Source of the DNA: a bacterium UBP10_UBA1149
GTDB taxonomy: Bacteria; Desulfobacterota; Binatia; UBA1149
DNA: 10,647 bases
NCBI GenBank assembly: GCA_002311335.1
Contig: DBZX01000058.1
Coordinates: 1-10,647 of the forward strand
Direction of reading: 5' to 3'
How positions within the stretch are numbered: the first letter of the stretch is position 1; each line of letters opens with the position of its first letter. The notes under the pieces are model-generated. The model made no database searches, had not been told where the DNA came from, and saw only the letters and a list, made by a program, of their open reading frames with translations. Shown here piece after piece: positions 1 through 7,020 of the stretch. A program made the position numbers and the translations under genes.

Positions 1-359
1 GAGATGTAGAAGCCCAGGTCGATGGCGTGGCGTGCCGTGTCGCCGTCGGCCTGGAAGTAGTGCATGACGCCCTCGACCTCGTACGCTCGCTCCTCGCGAA
101 GCACGCGAAGAGTCTCCTCGCCGGCTTCGCGGCTGCGCTTGGCCACCATGCGGCGCAACTCTTCGAGCAGCGGATCGCCGGTGAGATCGACCACCGGGCA
201 CGCTGATGCACTGGCGTCGGCGGGCGGGCGAGCGGGGAAAACCGTCAGGTCCTGTCCGCGCTCGACCAGCGCGGCGACCATGGACGACACGTGCACGGCG
301 CTGCCCTGCGAGCCGACAACCGGCACTCCGCGGTCAGCTGATACGTAGGCTATGCGCAT
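1..359 (-). CDS. GT4-type glycosyltransferase, N-terminal part (cut by window edge)
   Basis: About 119 codons are visible from the ATG at 359; the frame is open to position 1 and the gene continues beyond the window. The start MRIAYVSADRGVPVVGSQGS followed by AVHVSSMVAALVERGQDLTVF is the first beta-strand, glycine-rich loop and helix of a GT-B fold acceptor domain. This stretch resembles the start of the GT4 enzyme encoded at 5752-7020 (shared DRGVPV, a G-x-A-x-HV element and an A-L helix), so the two are probably paralogues. It would transfer a nucleotide-activated sugar to the growing glycan in the cytoplasm. It starts 9 nt after the lipoprotein stop codon, with a purine-rich AAGAAGAGG just ahead of the ATG, and looks like the next gene of the same operon. 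The C-terminal donor-binding domain is not visible, so the family call rests on the N-terminus alone. Confidence 0.7.
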   Translation of the reverse strand, partial: MRIAYVSADRGVPVVGSQGSAVHVSSMVAALVERGQDLTVFPARPPADASASACPVVDLTGDPLLEELRRMVAKRSREAGEETLRVLREERAYEVEGVMHYFQADGDTARHAIDLGFYI

Positions 360-368
360 GGCCTCTTC

Positions 369-2285
369 TTACTCCAGGTAACCCATTTTCCGCAAGCGAC
401 GGCGGGTCTTCTCGTCGAGTGCTCCCGCGCGTTTGTGCCCCGGGGCTTCGGCCAGCGAGGCCTGCAACACCGCCAGGGCAGAGGCCATCTCCGCCAGCTT
501 GTCAGTGTTTTTTCCGGCCAGGTTCACCTGTTCGCCGGGATCCGCGGCGAGATCGTATAACTCCTCGCGCAGGGCCGGTTCCGCGCGCCCGGATTCGTAG
601 ATCACCTTCTGGCCTGGCGAGAAATTTTTCCACTCGGCTTGCTCGTTGACCACCACCTCGCGGCCACCCAGCTGGAGCCTGAGAACCCCGTTCGCGTCAA
701 CGTCGAAGGCCGTGACCACGCCCTCCTGCTCGAGCACGCGCTCGGATTCGTCGGCCAGCAGTGCGACCCGGTCGGCCCGCAACGAGGGCCCCTTCCACCT
801 GGCGTCTACGCGCACCCAGTCACCGGGGGACAAGAGATCAAAGGGCGACCGGCCTTCGCCATCGTCAAAACGAACATCGGGATCTACCTGCACGCTCAAT
901 CCCATGATCTCGAAGACGCCCGGGTCGCGGACCAGGGCCGCCAGCGGGGCGCGGATCTCGAGGTCTTCGTCTCCCCGGGAGACCCGTTTCACTTCGTCGG
1001 CCAGGAAACGCCCCCCAACGAAAATGCCTTTCGCGCGCACGCGGTCACCGACCACCAGGTCTGCGGGCAGCGTGCGCCTGCGTGCCCCGCCACCTTGATC
1101 CTCTATGCGCAGGTACTTCCAATCGGCACGCCTGAGCGCCGTCCAGGTCTGCTTGCCGTGGGTCTCCTGGGCCAGCACCTGCCTTTGCTCACCGCCGCCT
1201 GCCGCCTGCAACAGGGACCTGCTGCCCGACGGAAGCTCGCCCGAAATCCCGACCAGCTCCAGCACGGTAGCCGTGAGGTCAACGATCTGCACCTGGTTTT
1301 CTACCCGGCCGGTTCTACCGCGCGACGCCGGCAGGCGAAGTATAAGCGGAACCCTGAGCAGCTCGTCATACTGGGCATAACCGTGATCGAGCCTGCCGTG
1401 CTCCATGAAACCCTCGCCGTGATCAGAGGTAACGATGACCAGCATTTCGTCCCAGGTCCCGCGCGCGCGCAGGACCTCGAACAGGTGCCCCAGCACCGCG
1501 TCCAGCTCGGTGAGCTCGGCCTGGTAAAGCCTGCGCAGCAGCGCGAGGTCTTCGTCGTCCAGCTCCAGTTCGCCGTCGCGCACGCCCTCCCTCAGCAACC
1601 ACCAACGCCGGGACTCCACGCCCCAGGACGCGACCCTGTTCCTGTCAGAATCGCTGATGCCGCGACTGCCCAGCAGGCCGATGGGCTCGTAGGGCCAGTG
1701 CACGTCAAGAAAATGCAGGTAGGCAAAAAACGGCCTGTCGTCGGCCTGGTCGAGCCAGGAAAGAAAGCGCTGGGCTATCAGCGGCGCCTTGCCGGCGTCG
1801 TCAACGTAGGTGGCAAAGCCCTGGTCGAGGTTGCTGTAACGACGTCGCAGGTGATCATTCTGAACGAAGGCCGCGCTGCGATAGCCGGCAGCCGACAGGT
1901 GCTCGGCCAGGGTTTGGACGCTGTCGGGCAGCACGTCGACGCCGTCGTCGTGGGTCTCGAGCATGCCGTGCTGAAAAGGAAACAGGCCGGTGAGCAGCGA
2001 AGGCACCGCCGGCCGCGTCCACGAAGAGGTACTGAAAGCGTTATCGAAAACCAGGCCGTCGGCCGCGAGCTGGTCAAGCACGGGCGAACTGGCCGCCGAC
2101 GCGCCGTAGACGCCCAGCGCGTCGGCCCTCAGGGTGTCTATGCAGACCACCAGAACCGACGGTGACGCTGGATCCGCCGCGCGCTCGCTGCAGCCAGCGA
2201 CCAGCAGGCCCAACAGCAGCGGCGCGATGACGGTGAGAGTGCTCACGCGCACCGAGCGCTTGCCTGCATAAGCACCTGCCCCCAT
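369..2285 (-). CDS. Sulfatase/alkaline-phosphatase-superfamily lipoprotein with DUF5666-like insertion
   Basis: The 638-residue product begins with a basic n-region, a hydrophobic segment and the lipobox LVAGC (lipidated Cys32); Ser33 at +2 predicts outer-membrane sorting. The catalytic fold of the alkaline-phosphatase superfamily follows: CIDTLRAD (metal Asp50), SSWTRPAVPSLLTG around residue 90, HFLDVHWPYEP near 191-201, TSDHGE at 286-291 and a His-rich HGRLDHG at 296-302. The sulfatase signature Cys/Ser-x-Pro-x-Arg is not present: Thr90 sits at the nucleophile position and Val94 replaces the Arg, so formylglycine maturation is not expected. Thr-nucleophile members include phosphoethanolamine and phosphoglycerol transferases. 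Between WKYLRI (389-394) and ELYDLAADPGE (575-585), which are normally nearly adjacent in sulfatases, lies a ~175-residue beta-rich insertion resembling DUF5666. The tail ends GYLE, common in this family. Its ATG overlaps the barrel stop codon by one base (TGATG). Substrate unknown; hydrolysis or transfer on a surface glycan is inference. Confidence 0.85.
   Translation of the reverse strand: MGAGAYAGKRSVRVSTLTVIAPLLLGLLVAGCSERAADPASPSVLVVCIDTLRADALGVYGASAASSPVLDQLAADGLVFDNAFSTSSWTRPAVPSLLTGLFPFQHGMLETHDDGVDVLPDSVQTLAEHLSAAGYRSAAFVQNDHLRRRYSNLDQGFATYVDDAGKAPLIAQRFLSWLDQADDRPFFAYLHFLDVHWPYEPIGLLGSRGISDSDRNRVASWGVESRRWWLLREGVRDGELELDDEDLALLRRLYQAELTELDAVLGHLFEVLRARGTWDEMLVIVTSDHGEGFMEHGRLDHGYAQYDELLRVPLILRLPASRGRTGRVENQVQIVDLTATVLELVGISGELPSGSRSLLQAAGGGEQRQVLAQETHGKQTWTALRRADWKYLRIEDQGGGARRRTLPADLVVGDRVRAKGIFVGGRFLADEVKRVSRGDEDLEIRAPLAALVRDPGVFEIMGLSVQVDPDVRFDDGEGRSPFDLLSPGDWVRVDARWKGPSLRADRVALLADESERVLEQEGVVTAFDVDANGVLRLQLGGREVVVNEQAEWKNFSPGQKVIYESGRAEPALREELYDLAADPGEQVNLAGKNTDKLAEMASALAVLQASLAEAPGHKRAGALDEKTRRRLRKMGYLE
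567..1097 (-). other. Repeated beta-rich (DUF5666-like) insertion module inside the lipoprotein
   Basis: Residues ~397-573 of the lipoprotein. Two units align without gaps at an offset of 75 residues: G413-D-x-V-R then G424, A429-D430-x-V432, against G488-D-x-V-R then G499, A504-D505-x-V507. A third partial unit has a similar SPG-x-x-V turn at 556-561. The pattern GDxVxVxG...G..xAxxV is what I associate with DUF5666, a small beta-barrel-like secreted domain of unknown function; the assignment is from memory of the pattern. The flanking sequence matches the end of an ordinary sulfatase fold, so this is an insertion rather than a C-terminal fusion. Confidence 0.55.
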
Positions 2286-3286
2286 CAGTCCTGTTCCGAT
2301 TTACTCGAAAAACCCCAGGCGAGCCCCAGCCCGTACTCGTTGAGGTGATAGTTGCGACTGGTCCTGCTCGAAGACGAAGTCCTGTACTTGTAGTTCATCT
2401 CCAGGACCAAGCCGTCTACCCAGGGCAGCGGCAATTCGAGCCCCACGCGATAGGTATCAACATCGTCTGTACGTTCGAAGTTGCTGTTGGAGCCGAAGGG
2501 GCCACTGGCGCCCGCCACGACGTACTCCCGGTCCGAACGCCGGTAGCGTAGGCTGGCCTCCACCCCGGCTGGCAACTTGCTGTCAAAGCCCACTTCGACG
2601 CGCAGGTCTTCGCGGTCGTAGTTGTCATTGACGGCGTCGCGCTCGATGTACTTGAAGTAGGCCCTCGGAATAAACAGATCGTGGTAATGCCAGCGCAAGC
2701 CAAGTCGGCCCGCCCAGGATTCCGAGTCACGCTCGCCGTTGTCGCCGTCGTACTCGTCCCAGTCTCTTTCGTACAGTGCCCTGACGCGCCAGGCCTTGCT
2801 CACCCCGAACTTATGCTCAGCACCGAACACCACCACGTGCTTGGAGTAGTGCACGTCGTCACCTCCGTCGCTGTCTTCAAGGCGAAGCCGCTGCGGGGTG
2901 TATCCATAACCGGCGAACACGTCGGCCACGTCGGTTTCGTAAACAGCACGGCCCCCCAGCGTGACCGAATCCCTGGCCGATGACTGGTTGAACACCCGTC
3001 CATTGATCGCGGCCGTTACGAGGTCCGGCAGCCAGGCAACGTCGGACCCGGTACGCCGGGCCAAGCGCGCACTGGCCTTGGTGAACCACGCGCCTTCCAC
3101 GTCGGGACCGGGCTGAGAATAGCGGACGTTGTCGGTGTAGCCCTGCCAGAGGTTGATATCGGCCTTCCACTTCGGGTCTTCACCACCGGCCATCGCCGTC
3201 CCAGCCAGGCCCGCAACGCTAGCCACTACCACTGCAACCGCCGCCGCAATCACCACTGCCACTTTCAATTCGTCGTACAATTTCAT
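2285..3286 (-). CDS. Predicted outer-membrane beta-barrel protein
   Basis: The 333-residue product has a Sec signal peptide: a short basic start, a long Ala/Val hydrophobic core and a likely cleavage site after AMA at residue 33. The mature ~300 residues lack hydrophobic helices and show repeated amphipathic strands rich in Tyr, Trp and Arg, such as GLRWHYHDLFIPRAYFKYI, VEASLRYRRSDREYVV, LVLEMNYKYRTSSSS and NEYGLGLAWGF, separated by charged Asp/Gly/Ser loops. That is the texture of an outer-membrane barrel, roughly a dozen strands. The last strand ends in an aromatic residue (WGF) followed by a seven-residue polar tail rather than at the exact C-terminus. The ATG overlaps the stop of the MurG-like transferase by one base (TGATG) and is preceded by AAAGGA about 10 nt upstream. 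The neighbours suggest a role in exporting or anchoring the glycan, but I recognise no specific family. Confidence 0.75.
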   Translation of the reverse strand: MKLYDELKVAVVIAAAVAVVVASVAGLAGTAMAGGEDPKWKADINLWQGYTDNVRYSQPGPDVEGAWFTKASARLARRTGSDVAWLPDLVTAAINGRVFNQSSARDSVTLGGRAVYETDVADVFAGYGYTPQRLRLEDSDGGDDVHYSKHVVVFGAEHKFGVSKAWRVRALYERDWDEYDGDNGERDSESWAGRLGLRWHYHDLFIPRAYFKYIERDAVNDNYDREDLRVEVGFDSKLPAGVEASLRYRRSDREYVVAGASGPFGSNSNFERTDDVDTYRVGLELPLPWVDGLVLEMNYKYRTSSSSRTSRNYHLNEYGLGLAWGFSSKSEQD

Positions 3287-4485
3287 CAGTTGTTTTTCCT
3301 TTGCAGGTGCCTTCGCACCTGTCTTTCCATTCGTCTCAATCCCGAAAAATCTACGCCCTCTGGCAAACCACCCACCTGCCCGGACGCGCGGGCCTGCAGG
3401 CAGCGCCGCACGGCGGCCTCCAGGCTGTCGGGCCCCAGTTGATGGGGCTCAACAACTTCGACCACGCCTTTTTTCTCAAAAGCCCGCGCCCTCAGCAACT
3501 GCTCGACCCGGGGTTCAACCCGAGGCACCAGCACCGCCGGAACCTCCAGCGACAGCAGCTCGCACACCGTATTGTAGCCAGCCATCGAAACACTGGCCGC
3601 CGCCAGGCCCAGAAAACACACGAGGTCGGGCCGATAGTCAAAGACCAGGAAGTCGTCGCCACAGGCCAGCATGCGACGCCTCAGCTCGCGTCGGTCCGCC
3701 GATGGCATGTCGGGCCCCAGGAATACGACCGAACGTATGCCGTCCCTGGCCAGGCGTCGACCGGCCTCTATCCACGAATCCACCAGCGCGACACCGTCGC
3801 CGCCGCCGCCGCAGCTGACGACTACGAAGGGTCGTTGCTCGAGCGAAAACTCCTCTATGATGTCAGAGGTTTCTTCTTGCCGGGGCTTACGCGCCACGTA
3901 ACCGCAGAACCGGGTGCGCTCGGCCACCGCGGGTGAAAACTCGTACAGCGATACCGGGTCAAAAACCTCGCGGCAACCAGCCACCCAGATCTCGTCGTAG
4001 TATTCTTCGAGGGCTTCGTAGACACCGTTTTTCTTCCAGCTGGCCACGATGCTGCCGGGATCGTCGAGGACGTCGCGCAGCGTCAGGACCACCCGGGTGC
4101 CGGGCTGGCGTTTTTTTAAATAGCGGAGCGTCGGCAGCAAGTCGTTGTGCACTCCCAGCGGCGCGTTGTCGACCACGAACATGGCCGGGTGAAAAGCCCT
4201 TGCCACGCTGCGCACCAGTTGCTCCCGGAGCCGTTGCACGCGCGAGAAACTCACCCGCAGGTGGCGACTCGAGTAGTGTTCGTCTCCCGACTTCCATACC
4301 CCGGGCAGCTTGACGAAATCAACGCCGTGCGGAGCCTCAAAACTCGCGGCCGAGTCGAGGCCGGTGAGCATCAGCGCGGTCACGTCATCCACGCGCCGAG
4401 CGATGTGAGACGCCACCGTCAGGCTTCGACGAAAGTGTCCGAGCCCGAAGGTATCGTGGGAGTAGAACAGCAGGCGGTGTCTCAC
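3286..4485 (-). CDS. MurG-like glycosyltransferase (COG4671 type)
   Basis: The product is 399 residues from the GTG at 4485. It opens with RLLFYSHDTFGLGHFRRSL, the start and GxGHxxR loop typical of the COG4671 group of GT-B transferases related to MurG/GT28. Further landmarks are VVDNAPLG (104-111), a VVVSCGGGGDGVAL nucleotide-loop motif (221-234), and SMAGYNTVCELLSLEVPAVLVPR (300-322) leading to EQLLRARAFEKKG, which parallels the donor-binding block of MurG. It probably transfers a nucleotide-activated sugar to a lipid- or glycan-linked acceptor at the cytoplasmic face of the inner membrane. The GTG start is preferred over the ATG at 4539: it lies one base after the kinase stop codon, has GGGAG six bases upstream, and leaves the first beta-strand at the N-terminus. 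The upstream extension would be an Arg/Ser-rich shadow of the kinase. Donor and acceptor cannot be read from the sequence. Confidence 0.85.
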   Translation of the reverse strand: MRHRLLFYSHDTFGLGHFRRSLTVASHIARRVDDVTALMLTGLDSAASFEAPHGVDFVKLPGVWKSGDEHYSSRHLRVSFSRVQRLREQLVRSVARAFHPAMFVVDNAPLGVHNDLLPTLRYLKKRQPGTRVVLTLRDVLDDPGSIVASWKKNGVYEALEEYYDEIWVAGCREVFDPVSLYEFSPAVAERTRFCGYVARKPRQEETSDIIEEFSLEQRPFVVVSCGGGGDGVALVDSWIEAGRRLARDGIRSVVFLGPDMPSADRRELRRRMLACGDDFLVFDYRPDLVCFLGLAAASVSMAGYNTVCELLSLEVPAVLVPRVEPRVEQLLRARAFEKKGVVEVVEPHQLGPDSLEAAVRRCLQARASGQVGGLPEGVDFSGLRRMERQVRRHLQRKNN

Positions 4486-4486
4486 G

Positions 4487-5755
4487 TCAGGCTCCCGCCC
4501 TCGCGATCTGCTCGCGCGTCTCGTCGAGCAGCGGGTCAACGAGCTTCTGCCAACGAGGCCTGAGCGAGAAGTTGCAAGCCAGCCGCAGAAGGGTCGCTGC
4601 GGTGTACCAGGACAAGCGATCCTGCCTCGCTTCGACCGGGTAGGCGTCGCGAAACAAGCGCTCGAGTTCGGCCGATCTCTCGTGCTCGTCCCACTGCACG
4701 GCCCGCAGTCGCAGGTGCGCGCAGAAGTTACCGAGATCGAGCTCGCGGTCTCCCCTGCAGGTGGTATCCATGTCTAAGAGCACCGGGTCGCCGTCGGTGA
4801 GGATGACCTGCTTGTCATAAAAATCCCTGTGCAATACCGCGTCTGGCTCAACCGCAGCCGGCGCCACTGCCTTGAGTTGCTCAAACAGCTCGGCAACGGC
4901 CTCGCCCCACGCCGGGTAAAGCGTGGGAAGAAAATCAACCCAGGAAACCAGGAGCTCTATCTCCTGTTCTACACCGAACAACCGCTCGGCCCCGTCGACC
5001 TCGAGGGCATGAAACCCCGAAAGCGCCGAAGCTATTTTTTTGATCGAGTTGTCCAGTCCGTCGCCGGTTCTCAGTACCTCGTCGAGCGAAAAACCGTCCA
5101 CGGCTTCCACCAGGCTCAAGCCCAGCCCGGGGAGAAACGCGAGCGGACGGGGCACGCGAAAACCGCTGGCGCGGCTGTTGATAGACTCCCAGGCCTGCCG
5201 CTGCACTTCGAACACCCGGTCGGGCGTGCCGCGGCGATAAGAAACCTTGCCGTAGACCTTGCCACCCCTGGCGTCGCGATAACGCATCTGGCAACGCACG
5301 CCCGGGCGGTAGGCGATGACCTCGCAGCCGGTCAACGGAAAGTCCGGACCGGCCTCGGCTCTCACCAGTCTGGCGTCGAGACAACGCTCCAGCGTGGGCA
5401 AGCGATAGTCATAGGGAAACAAGGTGAGCAGCAGGTCGCGGTGGGCCAACGACGAGCAGCGGGCACACGAGGGACTGGCAGCGCCGTTGCAGCTGTGGTC
5501 GCCGAGCTTGTCCACGAGTTGACTGGCCAGCTTGTGACCCACCGCGAAGGCCGAGGCCCGCAGTAATTCTCCGTCGCCAAGTTGCAACAGGTAGTGACCG
5601 TTAAAATAACGACCCGGCTTTATCCAGGTTGAAGACAGCGTGACCTTTTCTATCTCGCGCCCTTCGAGAATCGGCAGGCGGCGAAAAGCGCGGCGCATGC
5701 GATTGGCGTCGAGCAGTCGCAGCATGGTCTCGGGTTTCAGCTTGCTGTTTTTCAT
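4487..5755 (-). CDS. APH/choline-kinase-like phosphotransferase
   Basis: The 422-residue product has the aminoglycoside-phosphotransferase-type kinase fold in its C-terminal two-thirds: KVYGKVSY with probable ATP-binding Lys170, a hinge at SLVEAVDGFSLDEVL (214-228), the catalytic loop HRDFYDKQ (His309, Asp311) and the metal motif LLDMDTTCRGD (Asp328, Asp330) followed by ELDLGNFCAHL. The Brenner motif normally has Asn five residues after the catalytic Asp; here it is Gln316, as also known in maltokinases, so activity is not excluded. The N-terminal ~165 residues are less familiar and contain a Cys cluster C89-x7-C97-x2-C100. In a glycan locus the likely substrate is a sugar, polyol or lipid-linked oligosaccharide rather than an antibiotic; that is inference from context. 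Its ATG overlaps the stop of the upstream transferase by four bases (ATGA), with AAAGGG nine bases upstream. Confidence 0.82.
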   Translation of the reverse strand: MKNSKLKPETMLRLLDANRMRRAFRRLPILEGREIEKVTLSSTWIKPGRYFNGHYLLQLGDGELLRASAFAVGHKLASQLVDKLGDHSCNGAASPSCARCSSLAHRDLLLTLFPYDYRLPTLERCLDARLVRAEAGPDFPLTGCEVIAYRPGVRCQMRYRDARGGKVYGKVSYRRGTPDRVFEVQRQAWESINSRASGFRVPRPLAFLPGLGLSLVEAVDGFSLDEVLRTGDGLDNSIKKIASALSGFHALEVDGAERLFGVEQEIELLVSWVDFLPTLYPAWGEAVAELFEQLKAVAPAAVEPDAVLHRDFYDKQVILTDGDPVLLDMDTTCRGDRELDLGNFCAHLRLRAVQWDEHERSAELERLFRDAYPVEARQDRLSWYTAATLLRLACNFSLRPRWQKLVDPLLDETREQIARAGA

Positions 5756-7020
5756 CTGCGTTTGCCCTTTGTCCTGGCCGCGGTGACAGCGACAGCCGAG
5801 ACCCGGTCGGCCATGTCGAGCACCCGCTCCGCATTGCGACGCCAGGTAAATCGCCTGTTCACCATCCTGCGCGCCTCGGCTGCCAGCTTTACCGACAAAG
5901 ATGGTTTGCCACGCAGGGTCTCCACCCGGTCGGCGATCTCGCGCACGGCCCCGGGGCGATGCAGCAGCAGATTGCGACGGTCGGTAAACAGTTCGGCTAT
6001 CTGGCCGGTGTCCGAGGCGACCACGGGCAGGCCAGCGGCCATGTATTCAAAAACCTTGAGCGGCGAAAAATAGAAGCCGGCCAACTTGGGGTAAGGGGCC
6101 ATGCCCACGTCCATGCGTGCAAGCCAGGCCGGGATCTCGTCGTGTTCGACGTGGCCACTGAAGGTCACGGCCGGAAATATCTTCATCGACCGCGCCGAGC
6201 GTTCGAGCTCACGGCGCAACGGCCCCTCGCCGACCACCAGCAGTCGGTAACTGTTGTCCTTGCGGTGCAGCAACCTGAAGGCCCGCAACAGCTCGTCCAA
6301 TCCGTGCCAGGGCTTGAGGCTGCCCAGGAAGCCGAGGACAAAGGTCCCCTCTTCGCGCTCGAGCTGCTCTCGGCTGCTCGCCACCCGGGCAAACAGCTCG
6401 GGGTCGGCCGCGTTTGGTATCACCCTGACCCGGCCCGGCGCGCAGCCGTGCTCTACTACCCAGGGCTTGAGCTGGCTCGAGGGCACGATGAGCCTGTCGG
6501 TGTTGGAGAAAATATAGTGCTCGAGGGTTCGCGCCAGCTCGGGGTTTTCGAGCCTGCGGTAACGCTGCTGCTCCTCCCTCAGGGGTGCGTTGACCTCCAG
6601 CAGGTGAGGAACAGCGGCTGCGCGCGCGAACTTGACCGCCGAGTAGTTCCAAAGCGAGTAGCGCTCGTACACCGCGTGGATGGGGCGGCGCTTGTGAATC
6701 TTTTCGAGCGTGCGGCTGACCGTCTCGTTGAGCATGATCCCGCGCGCCTCGGTGGCGGCCGCTTGCTCGCGCGGCCCCTTGGCACCGGCCGACAGCGCGG
6801 CCTTGGTCCGCCGGCTGCCGCGCTCGGCCCCGAGGTCGCTCACCTGCACATAGGTGCTCGAGGCATCGCCCGTGCTGCGGGCAGCCACGATGTGCACGTC
6901 GCAACGCAGGTTGGCGAGCGCGTTCGTCAGCTCGGCAACGTGGGCCGAGGCACCCTTGTAGCCGCCCACCGGCACTCCCCGGTCCATGCAGACATAGACA
7001 ACGTGGCGGCGACGCCTCAC
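5752..7020 (-). CDS. GT4 family glycosyltransferase
   Basis: The product is 422 residues from the GTG at 7020. The N-terminal acceptor domain begins HVVYVCMDRGVPVGGYKGAS and HVAELTNAL. The C-terminal donor domain has RVIPNAAD (199-206), FVLGFLGSLKPWHGLDELLRA, LLVVGEGPLR (260-269), VTFSGHV, and FYFSPLKVFEYMAAGLPVVAS (316-336), the position of the GT4 E-x7-E-type motif, where Glu325 is the second acid and the first is replaced in this FYFSP context. It should be a retaining transferase in the cytoplasm. The GTG is chosen because it forms a 4-nt GTGA overlap with the upstream stop and places the first beta-strand at the N-terminus; the open frame runs on to 7491 but that part is Arg/Gly-rich and lies wholly inside the upstream gene. 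It shares its N-terminal pattern with the partial gene at 1-359. Confidence 0.9.
   Translation of the reverse strand: MRRRRHVVYVCMDRGVPVGGYKGASAHVAELTNALANLRCDVHIVAARSTGDASSTYVQVSDLGAERGSRRTKAALSAGAKGPREQAAATEARGIMLNETVSRTLEKIHKRRPIHAVYERYSLWNYSAVKFARAAAVPHLLEVNAPLREEQQRYRRLENPELARTLEHYIFSNTDRLIVPSSQLKPWVVEHGCAPGRVRVIPNAADPELFARVASSREQLEREEGTFVLGFLGSLKPWHGLDELLRAFRLLHRKDNSYRLLVVGEGPLRRELERSARSMKIFPAVTFSGHVEHDEIPAWLARMDVGMAPYPKLAGFYFSPLKVFEYMAAGLPVVASDTGQIAELFTDRRNLLLHRPGAVREIADRVETLRGKPSLSVKLAAEARRMVNRRFTWRRNAERVLDMADRVSAVAVTAARTKGKRR

Noticed and set aside
639..2165. A 508-codon open frame on the plus strand opposite the lipoprotein gene
   Set aside because: Its translation is low-complexity, rich in Gln, Val, Arg and Pro, with no recognisable motif, while the minus strand encodes clear alkaline-phosphatase-superfamily motifs throughout. 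It is a by-product of high GC codon use.
3790..3815. CGC-CGC triplet run looking like a short tandem repeat
   Set aside because: On the minus strand it encodes the glycine-rich CGGGGDG loop typical of the COG4671 family, so it is explained by protein function.
4110..4130. T-run and AT-rich stretch resembling a terminator or promoter
   Set aside because: It lies inside the MurG-like coding region, encodes YLKK residues on the minus strand, and has no adjacent GC-rich hairpin.
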